From NCBI GenBank assembly GCA_964397545.1, contig CAYNIW010000002.1, forward strand, positions 62,001-126,000: 64,000 nucleotides of DNA. Reading direction: 5' to 3'. Shown here in pieces: positions 1-7,559 of this stretch (positions are counted from its first letter, which is position 1; the number at the start of each line of letters is the position of its first letter). The translations under genes were made by a program, and so were the position numbers. A model generated the notes under the pieces. It saw only the letters and a program-made list of their open reading frames with translations, did not search any database and was not told where the DNA came from. The DNA comes from JAFGIG01 sp964397545 (GTDB taxonomy: Bacteria > SDB-A).

Positions 1-305
1 TTTTCTCCGCGGACGGAATTCTCACAAAGACCGAGAGCGTGAGCTATCCCCTTTTCACCTTCCTGATATATGTAGAATATGTTTTTCAGGCCGAAATCAC
101 GCCCGTTCCCGAGCAATCTTATGAAATCTCCGGCGGATTTATCGCCGACGACGATTATTAACTCTTCAATGCCTGAACAGGCTATTTTTTCTATTGGATA
201 AAAAATCATCGGTTTGTCGAATACGGGGAGAAGATGTTTGTTTGTTATCTTTGTCAGCGGAAGAAGTCTGGTTCCGAGGCCTCCGGCGAGAATTATGCCC
301 GTCAT
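1..305 (-). CDS. Sugar-phosphate nucleotidylyltransferase, N-terminal part (cut by window edge)
   Basis: About 101 codons read on the minus strand from an ATG at 303-305 until the window ends, so the C-terminal portion is missing. The protein opens MTGIILAGGLGTRLLPLTK, the nucleotide-binding loop of RmlA/RfbA-type nucleotidyltransferases, followed by a KHLLPVFDKPMIFYPIEK block typical of glucose-1-phosphate thymidylyl- or uridylyltransferases. Such enzymes join a sugar-1-phosphate to an NTP to make an activated sugar for surface polysaccharide. Its ATG overlaps the TGA of the upstream epimerase/decarboxylase gene (ATGA), implying translational coupling and a shared nucleotide-sugar pathway. 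The nucleotide preference (dTTP or UTP) cannot be settled from this fragment; the KHLLPV wording favours the RmlA/StrD type. Confidence 0.82.
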   Translation of the reverse strand, partial: MTGIILAGGLGTRLLPLTKITNKHLLPVFDKPMIFYPIEKIACSGIEELIIVVGDKSAGDFIRLLGNGRDFGLKNIFYIYQEGEKGIAHALGLCENSVRGE

Positions 306-1228
306 TTTTTGCATCGAAATGCCTCTATCATCAGATTTAATCCTTCATGAAGATTTATCTTCGGCTCCCATCCGAGAATCTGTCTGGCTTTTCCGATGTC
401 AGGTTTTCTCGTTTTAGGGTCGTCATCGAGAGGTTTGTTAAAGGCTATTCTCGATTTTGAACCTGTAGCTTCGACAATCAAGTTGGCAAGCCCCTCTATG
501 GTTATCTCTTCGGGGTTGCCTACGTTAATCGGAAGATAATATTCTGTCTCTGCAAGCATCAGGAAGGCATCGATGACGTCATCAATATAACAGTAGCTTC
601 TTGTCTGTCTGCCGTCGCCGTAGATGGTTATATCTTGACCGGACAGGGCGGATCTGAGGAAATTAGGAATAGACCTTCCGTCATTAAGACGCATATTCGG
701 GCCGTATGTATTGAATATTCTGACAATTCTGGTGGAAAGGCCAAATTCTCTGTGAAAAGTCATTGTCATTGATTCTGAAAACCTTTTTGAAACTTCATAA
801 ACGCTTCTGGGCCAAATAGGATTGACGCTGCCGCAGTATTCTTCGTTTTGCGGTGAAGTAATAGGGTCTCCGTATATCTCCGAAGTAGAAGAAAGAAAAA
901 ACAGAGCTCTGTTTTTCAAAGCGAAATTCAGCGCGTTGTATGTGCCAACTGAACCTGTTAAAAGGGTTTCAACGGGAAGTCTGAAATAATCAGGAGGACT
1001 CGCAGGAGATGCGAGATGAAAGACGACATCCGCTTTTTCTTCTATTTCAATAGGCTCTGTGACATCGGCTCTGATGAATTTATAGTTCTGTGATTTGTGT
1101 CCCTCTATATTGCGTATATCGCCTGTCGACAAATTGTCGATGCATATGACGCTTTTGCCTTCTCTTAAAAGTCTTTGGGTCAGATGAGATCCTATGAAAC
1201 CGGCTCCTCCTGTTATAAGATACGTCAT
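302..1228 (-). CDS. uxs: UDP-glucuronate decarboxylase-like SDR enzyme
   Basis: A 308-residue extended short-chain dehydrogenase. The NAD-binding TGGAGFIGSHL motif is at residues 6-16, the HLASPASPPDY block characteristic of UDP-glucuronate decarboxylase/UXS at 71-81, the SSTSEIYGDP catalytic strand at 113-122 and the YxxxK pair Y144/K148. UXS enzymes oxidise and decarboxylate UDP-glucuronate to UDP-xylose in the cytoplasm. A close relative such as dTDP-glucose dehydratase is less likely because of the ASPASP block. It begins directly after the stop of the DgkA-like gene and overlaps the next nucleotidyltransferase gene by four bases, so all three are probably co-transcribed. Full length for the family. 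Confidence 0.83.
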   Translation of the reverse strand: MTYLITGGAGFIGSHLTQRLLREGKSVICIDNLSTGDIRNIEGHKSQNYKFIRADVTEPIEIEEKADVVFHLASPASPPDYFRLPVETLLTGSVGTYNALNFALKNRALFFLSSTSEIYGDPITSPQNEEYCGSVNPIWPRSVYEVSKRFSESMTMTFHREFGLSTRIVRIFNTYGPNMRLNDGRSIPNFLRSALSGQDITIYGDGRQTRSYCYIDDVIDAFLMLAETEYYLPINVGNPEEITIEGLANLIVEATGSKSRIAFNKPLDDDPKTRKPDIGKARQILGWEPKINLHEGLNLMIEAFRCKK

Positions 1229-2329
1229 TCAGGCTCCTATCCGGGCGTAAGGCGGTAAATACATCCAAATCATAAAATATTTCAAGATTATTCCCGCGAA
1301 AGAAACAGGAATTGAATATCTTTTCTTGCAGGAAAAAGCCACTGAATAAGAAGAAGAGATTACAGCTGAAGAAAAGGGGAAAGGAGCGGCTGACAGGCAT
1401 AATATTCCTAATAAATGGAATTTGCTTGAGTTAATATGCTCATGGTTGTTTGAGTTTTTGCCGAAAGAATTCTTGAATCTCGGTCCCCACGAGGAGAGAA
1501 AAGATAAAAAAACAAATTCACCCGCAATAGATAAAATTCCCGCAGTCAGAGACGGTCTCAAAGACGCAATGTATCCCGAACCCGTTGAAGCACAAGCTCC
1601 TACAATGAAACTGACAATGCGCCCGTCGTTGAGAACAAGATGAAACTCATTGATTATCCTGAAACAGACAGCGCCGGCTATTATGGAGAAAATTCCCGTC
1701 AGATAAACTTTATCGCTCGATTGGTTTCTCAACAACGCTTCGATAAGTATTATTCCACCGATGAGAAGAAAAAAAACGAATGTGACGGAAATTGAGTAAA
1801 GAGTCAGAAAAGTGACAAGAAAGACGACAGTGAAAGTGGTCTTTTCCAAGTGAAAAGTGAAACTGCCGTATGTGCGTTTGAAATAAAGGAAGATGACCAG
1901 GGAAAACAAAAAAACAGCGGCAAGAAGATAAACAAGCGGCGTTTTAAGGATGAACTGCGAAAAAATTTCTATGGAAGCCATAGCTGAGTCCGCGAGAATG
2001 AGATACGCGAAAATAATCGATGAAAAAGTCGCGCAGAGGACTGCTCCGGCTGAAATATCTTTGGCGTTTTTGATAAATTCGTTATAACCCGGAGACACGA
2101 AGTCTGAAAGAATCTCTATTGAGGAATTTATCAATTCTGCCGTGATGACCATGGTGGCTATGGCGAGGAGAGCGAGGGAATTCTTGAGTCCTGCTCCTCC
2201 GAATATTATCGAGTAGAGAGCGAGAAAAAAAATAAAAATATGCAGGTGTATGTGCTTTTGTGTTTTGAGCGCGAGCTTTATGCCTCTAAGGGCGTTGAAA
2301 AAAGATTTGCCGATTTGGGTATCTGCCAT
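1229..2329 (-). CDS. DgkA-like prokaryotic lipid kinase fused to an unknown multi-spanning membrane domain
   Basis: A 366-residue membrane protein. Residues 10-120 look like the small prokaryotic diacylglycerol/undecaprenol kinase: ALRGIKLAL near the start, the first membrane helices, then the conserved block ITAELINSSIEILSDF and a second block with KNAKDISAGAVL. These hold the Glu, Asn and Asp residues used for metal, ATP and catalysis. Normal family members are about 120 residues. Here some 240 more follow, with about seven further hydrophobic segments that I do not recognise. The gene sits between mglA (one-base TAATG overlap) and a nucleotide-sugar gene (no gap). Phosphorylation of undecaprenol for surface glycan synthesis would suit that setting, but this is inference. 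Confidence 0.7.
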   Translation of the reverse strand: MADTQIGKSFFNALRGIKLALKTQKHIHLHIFIFFLALYSIIFGGAGLKNSLALLAIATMVITAELINSSIEILSDFVSPGYNEFIKNAKDISAGAVLCATFSSIIFAYLILADSAMASIEIFSQFILKTPLVYLLAAVFLFSLVIFLYFKRTYGSFTFHLEKTTFTVVFLVTFLTLYSISVTFVFFLLIGGIILIEALLRNQSSDKVYLTGIFSIIAGAVCFRIINEFHLVLNDGRIVSFIVGACASTGSGYIASLRPSLTAGILSIAGEFVFLSFLSSWGPRFKNSFGKNSNNHEHINSSKFHLLGILCLSAAPFPFSSAVISSSYSVAFSCKKRYSIPVSFAGIILKYFMIWMYLPPYARIGA

Positions 2330-2910
2330 TACTGAGACAGCTTTTTGAGAACTAGCTTGGAAATTTCCTTCAACGTGGAAAAAACACCTATGCCTTCGCT
2401 TGCCACAGCTTCAAAAGAAGGGACTTTCAAAGGGTTGAGGAGTTTTTCCAGTTGGTTCAAAGGGGCTATGTTAGGTAGATCGCGTTTGTTGTATTGGATC
2501 ACAAAGGGAGTCTCTCCAAGTTTCAAATTATACTCTTTCAGGTTCTCAATAAGATTCCTTATGCTTTCAATATTGTCTTCAAGTCTTTCTATTTGTGAGT
2601 CGGCTACGAATATCACTCCGTCAACTCCCCTTAAGATTAATTTTCTTGAGGCGTTGTAATAGACCTGCCCCGGAACAGTATAGAGATGGAAACGGGTCTT
2701 AAAACCTCTTATCGTCCCGAGGTCCACGGGAACGAAGTCGAAAAATAATGTTCTGTCCATGTCCGTGGCTAAAGAGATCAATTCTCCTCTGTGGCTTGGG
2801 TTGACTTTTTCGTAGATTTTTTTAAGATTGGTTGTCTTCCCGCCGAGCCCCGGCCCGTAATAGACGATTTTGCAGTTTATCTCTCTTGAGGCATAATTAA
2901 TTACAGACAA
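2329..2910 (-). CDS. mglA: MglA-type small Ras-like GTPase
   Basis: A 193-residue cytoplasmic GTPase. The P-loop YGPGLGGKTTNLKKIY lies at residues 18-33, the switch/Walker B region reads YTVPGQVYYNASRK at 77-90, and the guanine-specificity motif NKRD is at 141-144. The TVPGQ wording, in place of the DTPGQ or DxxG of ordinary Ras proteins, is the MglA hallmark. In Myxococcus and Thermus MglA-GTP marks a cell pole and directs type IV pili. The start lies eight bases after the mglB stop and the stop overlaps the DgkA-like start by one base. A pilMNOPQ operon occurs elsewhere in this window, which makes a pilus or polarity role plausible. Confidence 0.92.
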   Translation of the reverse strand: MSVINYASREINCKIVYYGPGLGGKTTNLKKIYEKVNPSHRGELISLATDMDRTLFFDFVPVDLGTIRGFKTRFHLYTVPGQVYYNASRKLILRGVDGVIFVADSQIERLEDNIESIRNLIENLKEYNLKLGETPFVIQYNKRDLPNIAPLNQLEKLLNPLKVPSFEAVASEGIGVFSTLKEISKLVLKKLSQ

Positions 2911-2918
2911 ATCATCTC

Positions 2919-3413
2919 CTAATGTAAATCTTCAAAAAAATCTTCAAGAAAGTTGTCAATTTCGACATCTTCTGTCGGGAAAGCAGCGGTTTTGTCTTCT
3001 TCAATTTTCTTTGTAATTTTTATAAATATTTCCGAAAGATTTTCTTTTGTCCTGAGGGCTTCTACTTTGACCCTGCCCAACGGAGTATGAGATTTAAATA
3101 TAATGGCCAGTATGAATTTATTCTCAATAATCTGGATGAATATATTGTTTTCCATGCCTTGATGGTGTAAAGTTGCGAAAGCGTTTTCGCCTATCAAACC
3201 GGCAAGGTGGCTTGTTGCGGCATAATCGGCGGCTACGAGAGAAGAAAACGCGAGAATATCTATGTTCTCTGTTTCTCCGCAGGATACAATGGGCTGACCG
3301 GATCTGTCTATGAGAACCACTACTCGGGCGTCAATTGTTTTCTGAAACGCCGAAGTGATATTTTTCAATACCCAAAAATCTTCTTCTAATATATCTATGT
3401 GTTCATAAGACAT
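2919..3413 (-). CDS. mglB: MglB-type roadblock/LC7 GTPase-activating protein
   Basis: A 164-residue protein with a single roadblock/LC7 fold at about residues 15-125, containing the pattern ARVVVLIDRSGQPIVSCG and then a helix starting ILAFSSLVAADYAAT. The position directly before mglA, same strand and eight bases apart, identifies it as MglB, the GTPase-activating partner that sets the opposite pole in rod cells. The C-terminal 30 residues are acidic and rich in Phe and Asp (EDFFEDLH at the end), an extension also common in MglB proteins. It is the first gene of the run reading toward the nucleotide-sugar genes, and a candidate promoter lies just upstream. Confidence 0.88.
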   Translation of the reverse strand: MSYEHIDILEEDFWVLKNITSAFQKTIDARVVVLIDRSGQPIVSCGETENIDILAFSSLVAADYAATSHLAGLIGENAFATLHHQGMENNIFIQIIENKFILAIIFKSHTPLGRVKVEALRTKENLSEIFIKITKKIEEDKTAAFPTEDVEIDNFLEDFFEDLH

Positions 3414-3444
3414 AATTTTGCCTATTGCATGGAATTATGAGTAT

Positions 3445-3473
3445 TTGTTATATGATATAACACTATTAGTCAA
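3445..3473 (-). promoter_or_regulatory. Candidate promoter with palindrome upstream of mglB
   Basis: On the minus strand a TTGACT box (3473-3468) is followed by TATAAC after 15 bases or TAACAA after 17. The spacer and -10 region contain the perfect 15-base inverted repeat GTTATATCATATAAC (3447-3461). The -35 box overlaps the recR stop codon. This is the only gap of any size in the run and precedes mglB, so it is the likely start of the mgl transcript. The palindrome could be an operator. Confidence 0.45.
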
Positions 3474-4080
3474 CCTGTTTTTTGATTTGGATTCTTCCTT
3501 CGAGAGAGAGCCTTATGGTCTCAAGGTCAAGAAGATCTATATCCCCTCCGACGGGAATTCCTCTTCCGAGTCTTGTAACAGTAACTCTGAAATCGGACAT
3601 CAAGTCCGCCAGATAAAGCGCTGTAGTATTGCCTTCAGGAGAGGGGTTGGTCGCGATTATTACTTCCCTTACGCCTCCGGATCCCACTCTTTCAAGGAGC
3701 TTTCCAATGCTTAATTTTTCAGGTCCTATTCCGTCAAGAGGGGAAAGGGCGCCGCCGAGGACATGATAAAGGCCATTATAAAAATTTGTGCTTTCAAGAA
3801 CTATCTGATCTATAAAATTCTCCACTACGCAAATTACCGTTTTATCTCTCGAAGGATCACTGCAGATATGACATTGGTCTGTGTCGGAGATTGATCCGCA
3901 GCTGAGGCAAAAGTATGTTTTTTCGTGAAGGGTTTTTAGGGATTCGGCAAGCTTAAAAGCAGTTTGAGGACCTTTTTCGAGAAGATGAAAAACAATTCTC
4001 CTCGAACTTTTTTTCCCAAGCCCCGGAAAAGAAGCGAGAGTTTCAATAACCTCCTCTAAATGTCTTGGTATCGACGGCAA
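3466..4080 (-). CDS. recR: Recombination mediator RecR
   Basis: A 204-residue protein of normal RecR length. A helix-hairpin-helix motif (SFPGLGKKSSRRIVFHLL) is at residues 17-34, the zinc ligands C58, C61, C70 and C73 form the finger, and a TOPRIM domain follows with E87, the ATNPSPEGN block at 143-151 and the GRGIPVGGDI Walker-like segment at 172-181. RecR works with RecF/RecO to load RecA on gapped DNA. The start is TTG at 4080, immediately after the ybaB stop. A GGGGAG ribosome-binding site sits about ten bases upstream inside the ybaB 3-prime end. The dnaX-ybaB-recR order is widely conserved in bacteria. Confidence 0.96.
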   Translation of the reverse strand: MPSIPRHLEEVIETLASFPGLGKKSSRRIVFHLLEKGPQTAFKLAESLKTLHEKTYFCLSCGSISDTDQCHICSDPSRDKTVICVVENFIDQIVLESTNFYNGLYHVLGGALSPLDGIGPEKLSIGKLLERVGSGGVREVIIATNPSPEGNTTALYLADLMSDFRVTVTRLGRGIPVGGDIDLLDLETIRLSLEGRIQIKKQVD

Positions 4081-4395
4081 TTAAGCGAAGCTCCCCGGAA
4101 TATCAAAAGGTCCTGTTACGTTTTTCATTTTTTCCTGCGCGGCAATTTTCGCTTTTGTCTGCGCGGCGCAAAAAGCAGCTACAATGAGATCTTCGAGCAT
4201 CTCGGCGTCGTTCGGGTCTATTATTTCTTTCTCGATTTTCAAGGAAACAGGAGTAAAAGCGCCGTCGAGAACAGCCTTTACCATGCCTCCGCCTGCTTCA
4301 CCTTCAAATCTATCTTGGGACAGTTCTTTTTGTATTCTGTCTATCTCCGACTGCATTTTCTTTGCCTGTTCCATCAATTTCTTAAAATTTTGCAT
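4081..4395 (-). CDS. ybaB: YbaB/EbfC family nucleoid-associated protein
   Basis: A 104-residue protein with the family layout: an N-terminal helix with QAKKMQSEIDRIQKEL, the GEAGGGMVKAVLDGAF beta-hairpin, and a C-terminal helix with DLIVAAFCAAQTKAK. YbaB dimers bind DNA and often act alongside RecR. It lies between dnaX (11-base gap) and recR (adjacent, which starts with TTG), so the three are clearly co-expressed. The ending NVTGPFDIPGSFA resembles the usual glycine- and proline-rich YbaB tail. Confidence 0.93.
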   Translation of the reverse strand: MQNFKKLMEQAKKMQSEIDRIQKELSQDRFEGEAGGGMVKAVLDGAFTPVSLKIEKEIIDPNDAEMLEDLIVAAFCAAQTKAKIAAQEKMKNVTGPFDIPGSFA

Positions 4396-4406
4396 AATCA
4401 GCTCTT

Positions 4407-5837
4407 TCAGTTGATTTCTATAACTTCTCCGCCGAAAAGGCTTTTAATTTTTTTTACGTTCTCATCATTATCCGCTTCATTTTCAGCGGGGCCTTGTAAA
4501 AAAACAATTTTTAAATCCTTTTTCCAGATTTTGAGGGATGCTTTTTTAATTACTGATGAATTACTCTTGTTTTGAAGCAATACGACTAAGCCAGGATTGG
4601 GAAGTGTAATTACGAGGGATTCGTTTTTAACTTCAGCGGTTGAATTAGATAGGTAATGATATACAGCCTTATTTTCTTTTTCGATCTCTTTGAGCAATTG
4701 GGAATAGTTTTGATCCGGACTTTTAACTTCAGGTTCAGCCTGTTTGTGATCATCCCCGGAATTTGTGTTTTCATATTTCAGAATAAGGTCTTTCACTGAT
4801 TTCGTGTCTATCATGCGCGCTATTCTTGCAAGTAGAATTTCAAGCCGTATTTTAGGAGACAACTTTGAATTGACATCGAGAAATGACGACAGAAGTTCAA
4901 GCGCCCTCAATGTTCTGTCGATACCGAGTCTATTGGCGGAGTCATTATCGGAAATATTTTTCAGCGAATCGTATAAAGCAAGGGCAAGTGAATGAGCTAT
5001 ATCGTTAGGTTGATATCCTTCCTGGATTATGCCGTCGCAAATGAGAAGAACTTCTTTCGCTTCGTGATCGGATAGCGCCTGAATAATGTCTTTTATACTA
5101 TTTATGCTGACTTCTCCGAGAATTTCACGCGCTTTCTTTTCATCTATATCCGAATAAACTGAAATCTGTTCCAGAAGACTCAGAGAGTCTCTTACGGATC
5201 CCTGAGCTTTTCGGACAATAACACTTAGAGCTTCTTCGGAAATGTTTATTTTTTCTTTTTCGGAGACGGTTTTCAAATAGTCGAAAACAGCCGTGTCTCC
5301 AACTAATTTGAAGTCAAATCTCTGACATCTCGATATTATCGTCTGCGGAACTTTTTCAGGTTCGGTGGTCGCGAAAATGAATCTCGTGTTAGGCGGAGGT
5401 TCCTCGAGAGTCTTGAGCAGAGCGTTGAAAGCTTCTTTTGTCAGCATGTGAACTTCGTCTATTATGTAAATTCTTTCTCGGGAAACGGGTGTGTAAAGCA
5501 GGTTTTCCCTTATTGATCTGATGTCGTCGACTCCCCTGTTTGAAGCTCCGTCGATTTCTATTACATCTTGAAAGCGGGATTCAGATATAGCTTTGCATGA
5601 AAAACACTCGCAGCATGGTTTGGAAGAAATTCCCTTTTCACAATTTATCGCTTTTGAGAGGACCCTCGCCGCTGTTGTTTTGCCGACCCCCCTTGGACCG
5701 GCGAAAAGGTATGCCTGAGCTATTTTCCCCTTCTCGAGCGCGCTCTTTATGGTTTCTACTACGTGTTTCTGGCCTATAAGGCCGTCAAAATCCTCCGGTC
5801 TCAGTTTTCGGGCGAGAATCAGGTAGTCTTTTTTCAT
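4407..5837 (-). CDS. dnaX: DNA polymerase III subunit gamma/tau
   Basis: A 476-residue clamp-loader ATPase. The Walker A motif GPRGVGKTT is at residues 47-55, zinc-binding cysteines C66, C75/C76, C78 and C81 follow, Walker B with DEVH is at 127-130 and the SRC sensor motif at 169-171. The C-terminal part after residue about 360 is short and charged, then ends in a small folded tau-like domain. DnaX assembles the polymerase III holoenzyme and loads the beta clamp. The gene directly follows the SRP RNA on the same strand, the same arrangement as scr-dnaX-yaaK-recR in Bacillus. I saw no A-rich slippery frameshift site, but I did not search for one systematically. Confidence 0.96.
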   Translation of the reverse strand: MKKDYLILARKLRPEDFDGLIGQKHVVETIKSALEKGKIAQAYLFAGPRGVGKTTAARVLSKAINCEKGISSKPCCECFSCKAISESRFQDVIEIDGASNRGVDDIRSIRENLLYTPVSRERIYIIDEVHMLTKEAFNALLKTLEEPPPNTRFIFATTEPEKVPQTIISRCQRFDFKLVGDTAVFDYLKTVSEKEKINISEEALSVIVRKAQGSVRDSLSLLEQISVYSDIDEKKAREILGEVSINSIKDIIQALSDHEAKEVLLICDGIIQEGYQPNDIAHSLALALYDSLKNISDNDSANRLGIDRTLRALELLSSFLDVNSKLSPKIRLEILLARIARMIDTKSVKDLILKYENTNSGDDHKQAEPEVKSPDQNYSQLLKEIEKENKAVYHYLSNSTAEVKNESLVITLPNPGLVVLLQNKSNSSVIKKASLKIWKKDLKIVFLQGPAENEADNDENVKKIKSLFGGEVIEIN

Positions 5838-5849
5838 TCTTCTGCCTTA

Positions 5850-5956
5850 TCTAAGCGGCCAGCTTTGCTTTCGACAGGAGTGCTCTGGATACCGTTGCTG
5901 CCTCCCGGCCCTGGCGGAATTCTCCGGCACATCCTACGAAAGGGCCGACCGCTTTT
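5850..5956 (-). ncRNA. ffs: Bacterial small signal recognition particle RNA (4.5S-like)
   Basis: Read on the minus strand, the conserved apical domain appears as GCCAGGGCCGGGAGGCAGCA, matching the family pattern GUCAGGYCCGGAAGGNAGCAGC with a GGGA tetraloop in place of GGAA. The two ends form an 11-bp terminal helix: bases 5954-5944 pair with 5863-5853, with two wobble pairs. A second helix, CTTTCG with CGAAAG, follows. This is the minimal form of about 100 nt without an Alu domain. The RNA binds Ffh for co-translational membrane targeting. It lies 13 bases before dnaX and 26 bases after tRNA-Ala. Exact ends are estimated from the pairing. Confidence 0.9.
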
Positions 5957-5982
5957 AATGTTTCTGATTGATAATTGAAGAA

Positions 5983-6055
5983 TGGAGCAGAGCGGATTCG
6001 AACCGCCGGCCTCCTCCGTGCGAGGGAGGCGCTCTTCCATCTGAGCTACTGCCCC
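5983..6055 (-). tRNA. tRNA-Ala (anticodon CGC)
   Basis: A 73-nt cloverleaf on the minus strand. The acceptor stem GGGGCAG pairs with CTGCTCC with one wobble pair; the D-arm is GCTC/GAGC; the anticodon stem CCTCC/GGAGG encloses the loop CTCGCAC, giving anticodon CGC, which reads GCG (Ala). The T-arm contains TTCGAAT. The discriminator base is A and no CCA is encoded. It lies eight bases after the stop of the secreted-protein gene and just before the SRP RNA, so the two RNAs are probably processed from one transcript. Confidence 0.95.
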
Positions 6056-6063
6056 TTTCGATT

Positions 6064-7485
6064 TCATTCCATCGTTACTATTACGTAGTATATGCAGTCA
6101 GTAAAAAAACCGTCGTAGTCAGTGTATGGATAAACTTTTACATATACTTTTTGACCTCTGTCAAGCTCGATCGTGCAGAGTTCGTTTGTGGGATCTCCGT
6201 TGTTGTCTATGTCGGATGAAGCGATAACTTCACCCGAAAGGTCTTCAACTTGGATAACGAGGTCACCTTCACCGGTTGTTCCCTGTGTTTCGATAGTGTA
6301 TGTCGCTTTTCTGTCAGCAGTGAATACGAAATAATCTACGAAATCGAATTCGTCAAATGACAGCTGATTATTTGATCGGGCGCCGAGGACTATAGGGTTC
6401 GCGTTAGCCCTCGAGGCGTCCCTGTCGGGATGGTGGACTGCTTCAATGTTGAAATCGGTGTATTGCCTTGAGTTTGGATTGTTTGCGATCACTATAAAAT
6501 ATTTTCCGCCTGGGAGAACAAGTCTTTCCTTCCCAAGAATTCCGTCAAGGTCATTGTCCGAAAGGAACATAGAGTCGCCGGAAAAAGCGAAAAGAACGAG
6601 ATCGGCGTCTTCCGATAAAAGATTGACAACCGACATGCCCTCCAAAGGCAGTGAAAGAGAATAGATGTATGCAAAAATATTTTTTTCAGGGTCTAAATAC
6701 GCTTCGTCAAAAGCTTTGTTGGAAGAGAGGACAAGATTGTCGTCTTCGGAAAGAAGCTCAAAATATATGTTGAAAAAAATTTCTCCTGTATCTGTTAACC
6801 CATAAGGTCTGACAATTATCAACGGTTTTTCTTCTGCCGAGTAATACAAAATTTCCTCTATTCCGGCATTGCCCTCCAGGTCGTAGTCAGATTGAAGAAG
6901 ATATGAAAGCGGATTTGAGGGCAGATAAAGTTCGAGCATAATGTCGCCGTTAGCTTCTGCCCTTGCGTATATCAGATTTTTATCTAAATCGTAATCCCCA
7001 GGTTCAAAAATTGCGATAGGCTGAGTTTGATTTAGATAACCTGATACATTTTCAAGGTCGCCGATAGGTCTTTCCAAGACGTTTAAGGGAGATGTGATTC
7101 CAATGAGTTCGTCTGTAGCGTAAAACCATGAAAGAACGCTGAATTCCTTTCTTTCCGGGAGCGCTGAATATGGGTTGGCAATAATATAGTAAGTTCCGGG
7201 AGAAGGGATCGTGAAAACCGCCTGTTCGGCTCCTGTGTTGCCGCCGGCGTCTATGTCAATTACCGAAGGAGACATCTCGAGAAAAAAAGTATTTGGTCCC
7301 CTTCCGGACAGCGTTAAGTCCGTTTCGAAATCGGAAGATTTTATCACCACTGAAAGGTATCCTCTGCTGTCGGCTTCAAAATAAAAATAAACGGGTTTGT
7401 CCTCAATAAAAAAATCTGCCGTTTCGCCGACTGGAAGCTGGTTCATCGTTAATGAGATTAACGCGGAAAAAAGAATAAAATACAT
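6064..7485 (-). CDS. Secreted protein with repeated beta-sandwich (PPC-like) domains
   Basis: A 473-residue protein with a short hydrophobic N-terminus (MYFILFSALISLTM), probably a signal peptide. The rest is rich in Asp, aromatic and beta-branched residues. It contains at least three similar segments, each pairing a phrase such as GTYYIIANPYSALP, GGKYFIVIANNPNS or QKVYVKVYPYTDYD with an acidic SDNDLDGILG or SDIDNNGDPT loop. This pattern resembles the bacterial pre-peptidase C-terminal (PPC) beta-sandwich found on secreted proteins. No catalytic domain is visible. The acidic loops may bind calcium. Function unknown; a surface or periplasmic structural role is a guess. Just downstream lie the tRNA and SRP RNA genes, which share its direction. 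Confidence 0.6.
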   Translation of the reverse strand: MYFILFSALISLTMNQLPVGETADFFIEDKPVYFYFEADSRGYLSVVIKSSDFETDLTLSGRGPNTFFLEMSPSVIDIDAGGNTGAEQAVFTIPSPGTYYIIANPYSALPERKEFSVLSWFYATDELIGITSPLNVLERPIGDLENVSGYLNQTQPIAIFEPGDYDLDKNLIYARAEANGDIMLELYLPSNPLSYLLQSDYDLEGNAGIEEILYYSAEEKPLIIVRPYGLTDTGEIFFNIYFELLSEDDNLVLSSNKAFDEAYLDPEKNIFAYIYSLSLPLEGMSVVNLLSEDADLVLFAFSGDSMFLSDNDLDGILGKERLVLPGGKYFIVIANNPNSRQYTDFNIEAVHHPDRDASRANANPIVLGARSNNQLSFDEFDFVDYFVFTADRKATYTIETQGTTGEGDLVIQVEDLSGEVIASSDIDNNGDPTNELCTIELDRGQKVYVKVYPYTDYDGFFTDCIYYVIVTME

Positions 7486-7520
7486 AATTCCTCCTTTGAT
7501 TTTTTTTAAGAAACAGTTCT

Positions 7521-7550
7521 ATTTTACAACCGCATAAGCGGGAAATACAA
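7521..7550 (-). promoter_or_regulatory. Candidate promoter for the secreted-protein gene
   Basis: The 74-base gap between the adenosine-kinase stop and the secreted-protein start contains, on the minus strand, TTGTAT (7550-7545), an 18-base spacer and TAAAAT (7526-7521). An AGGAGG ribosome-binding site precedes the ATG at 7485. The spacer is one base over the optimum. The same transcript could also carry the tRNA, the SRP RNA and dnaX. Confidence 0.4.
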
Positions 7551-7559
7551 CCCTTTAGT

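Noticed and set aside
4060..4575. Plus-strand frame of 171 codons across recR, ybaB and dnaX
   Set aside because: It crosses three well-supported minus-strand genes and has no family character.
5834..6219. Short frames on both strands over the tRNA and SRP RNA
   Set aside because: Both RNAs are supported by pairing and conserved motifs, and the translated frames are not protein-like.
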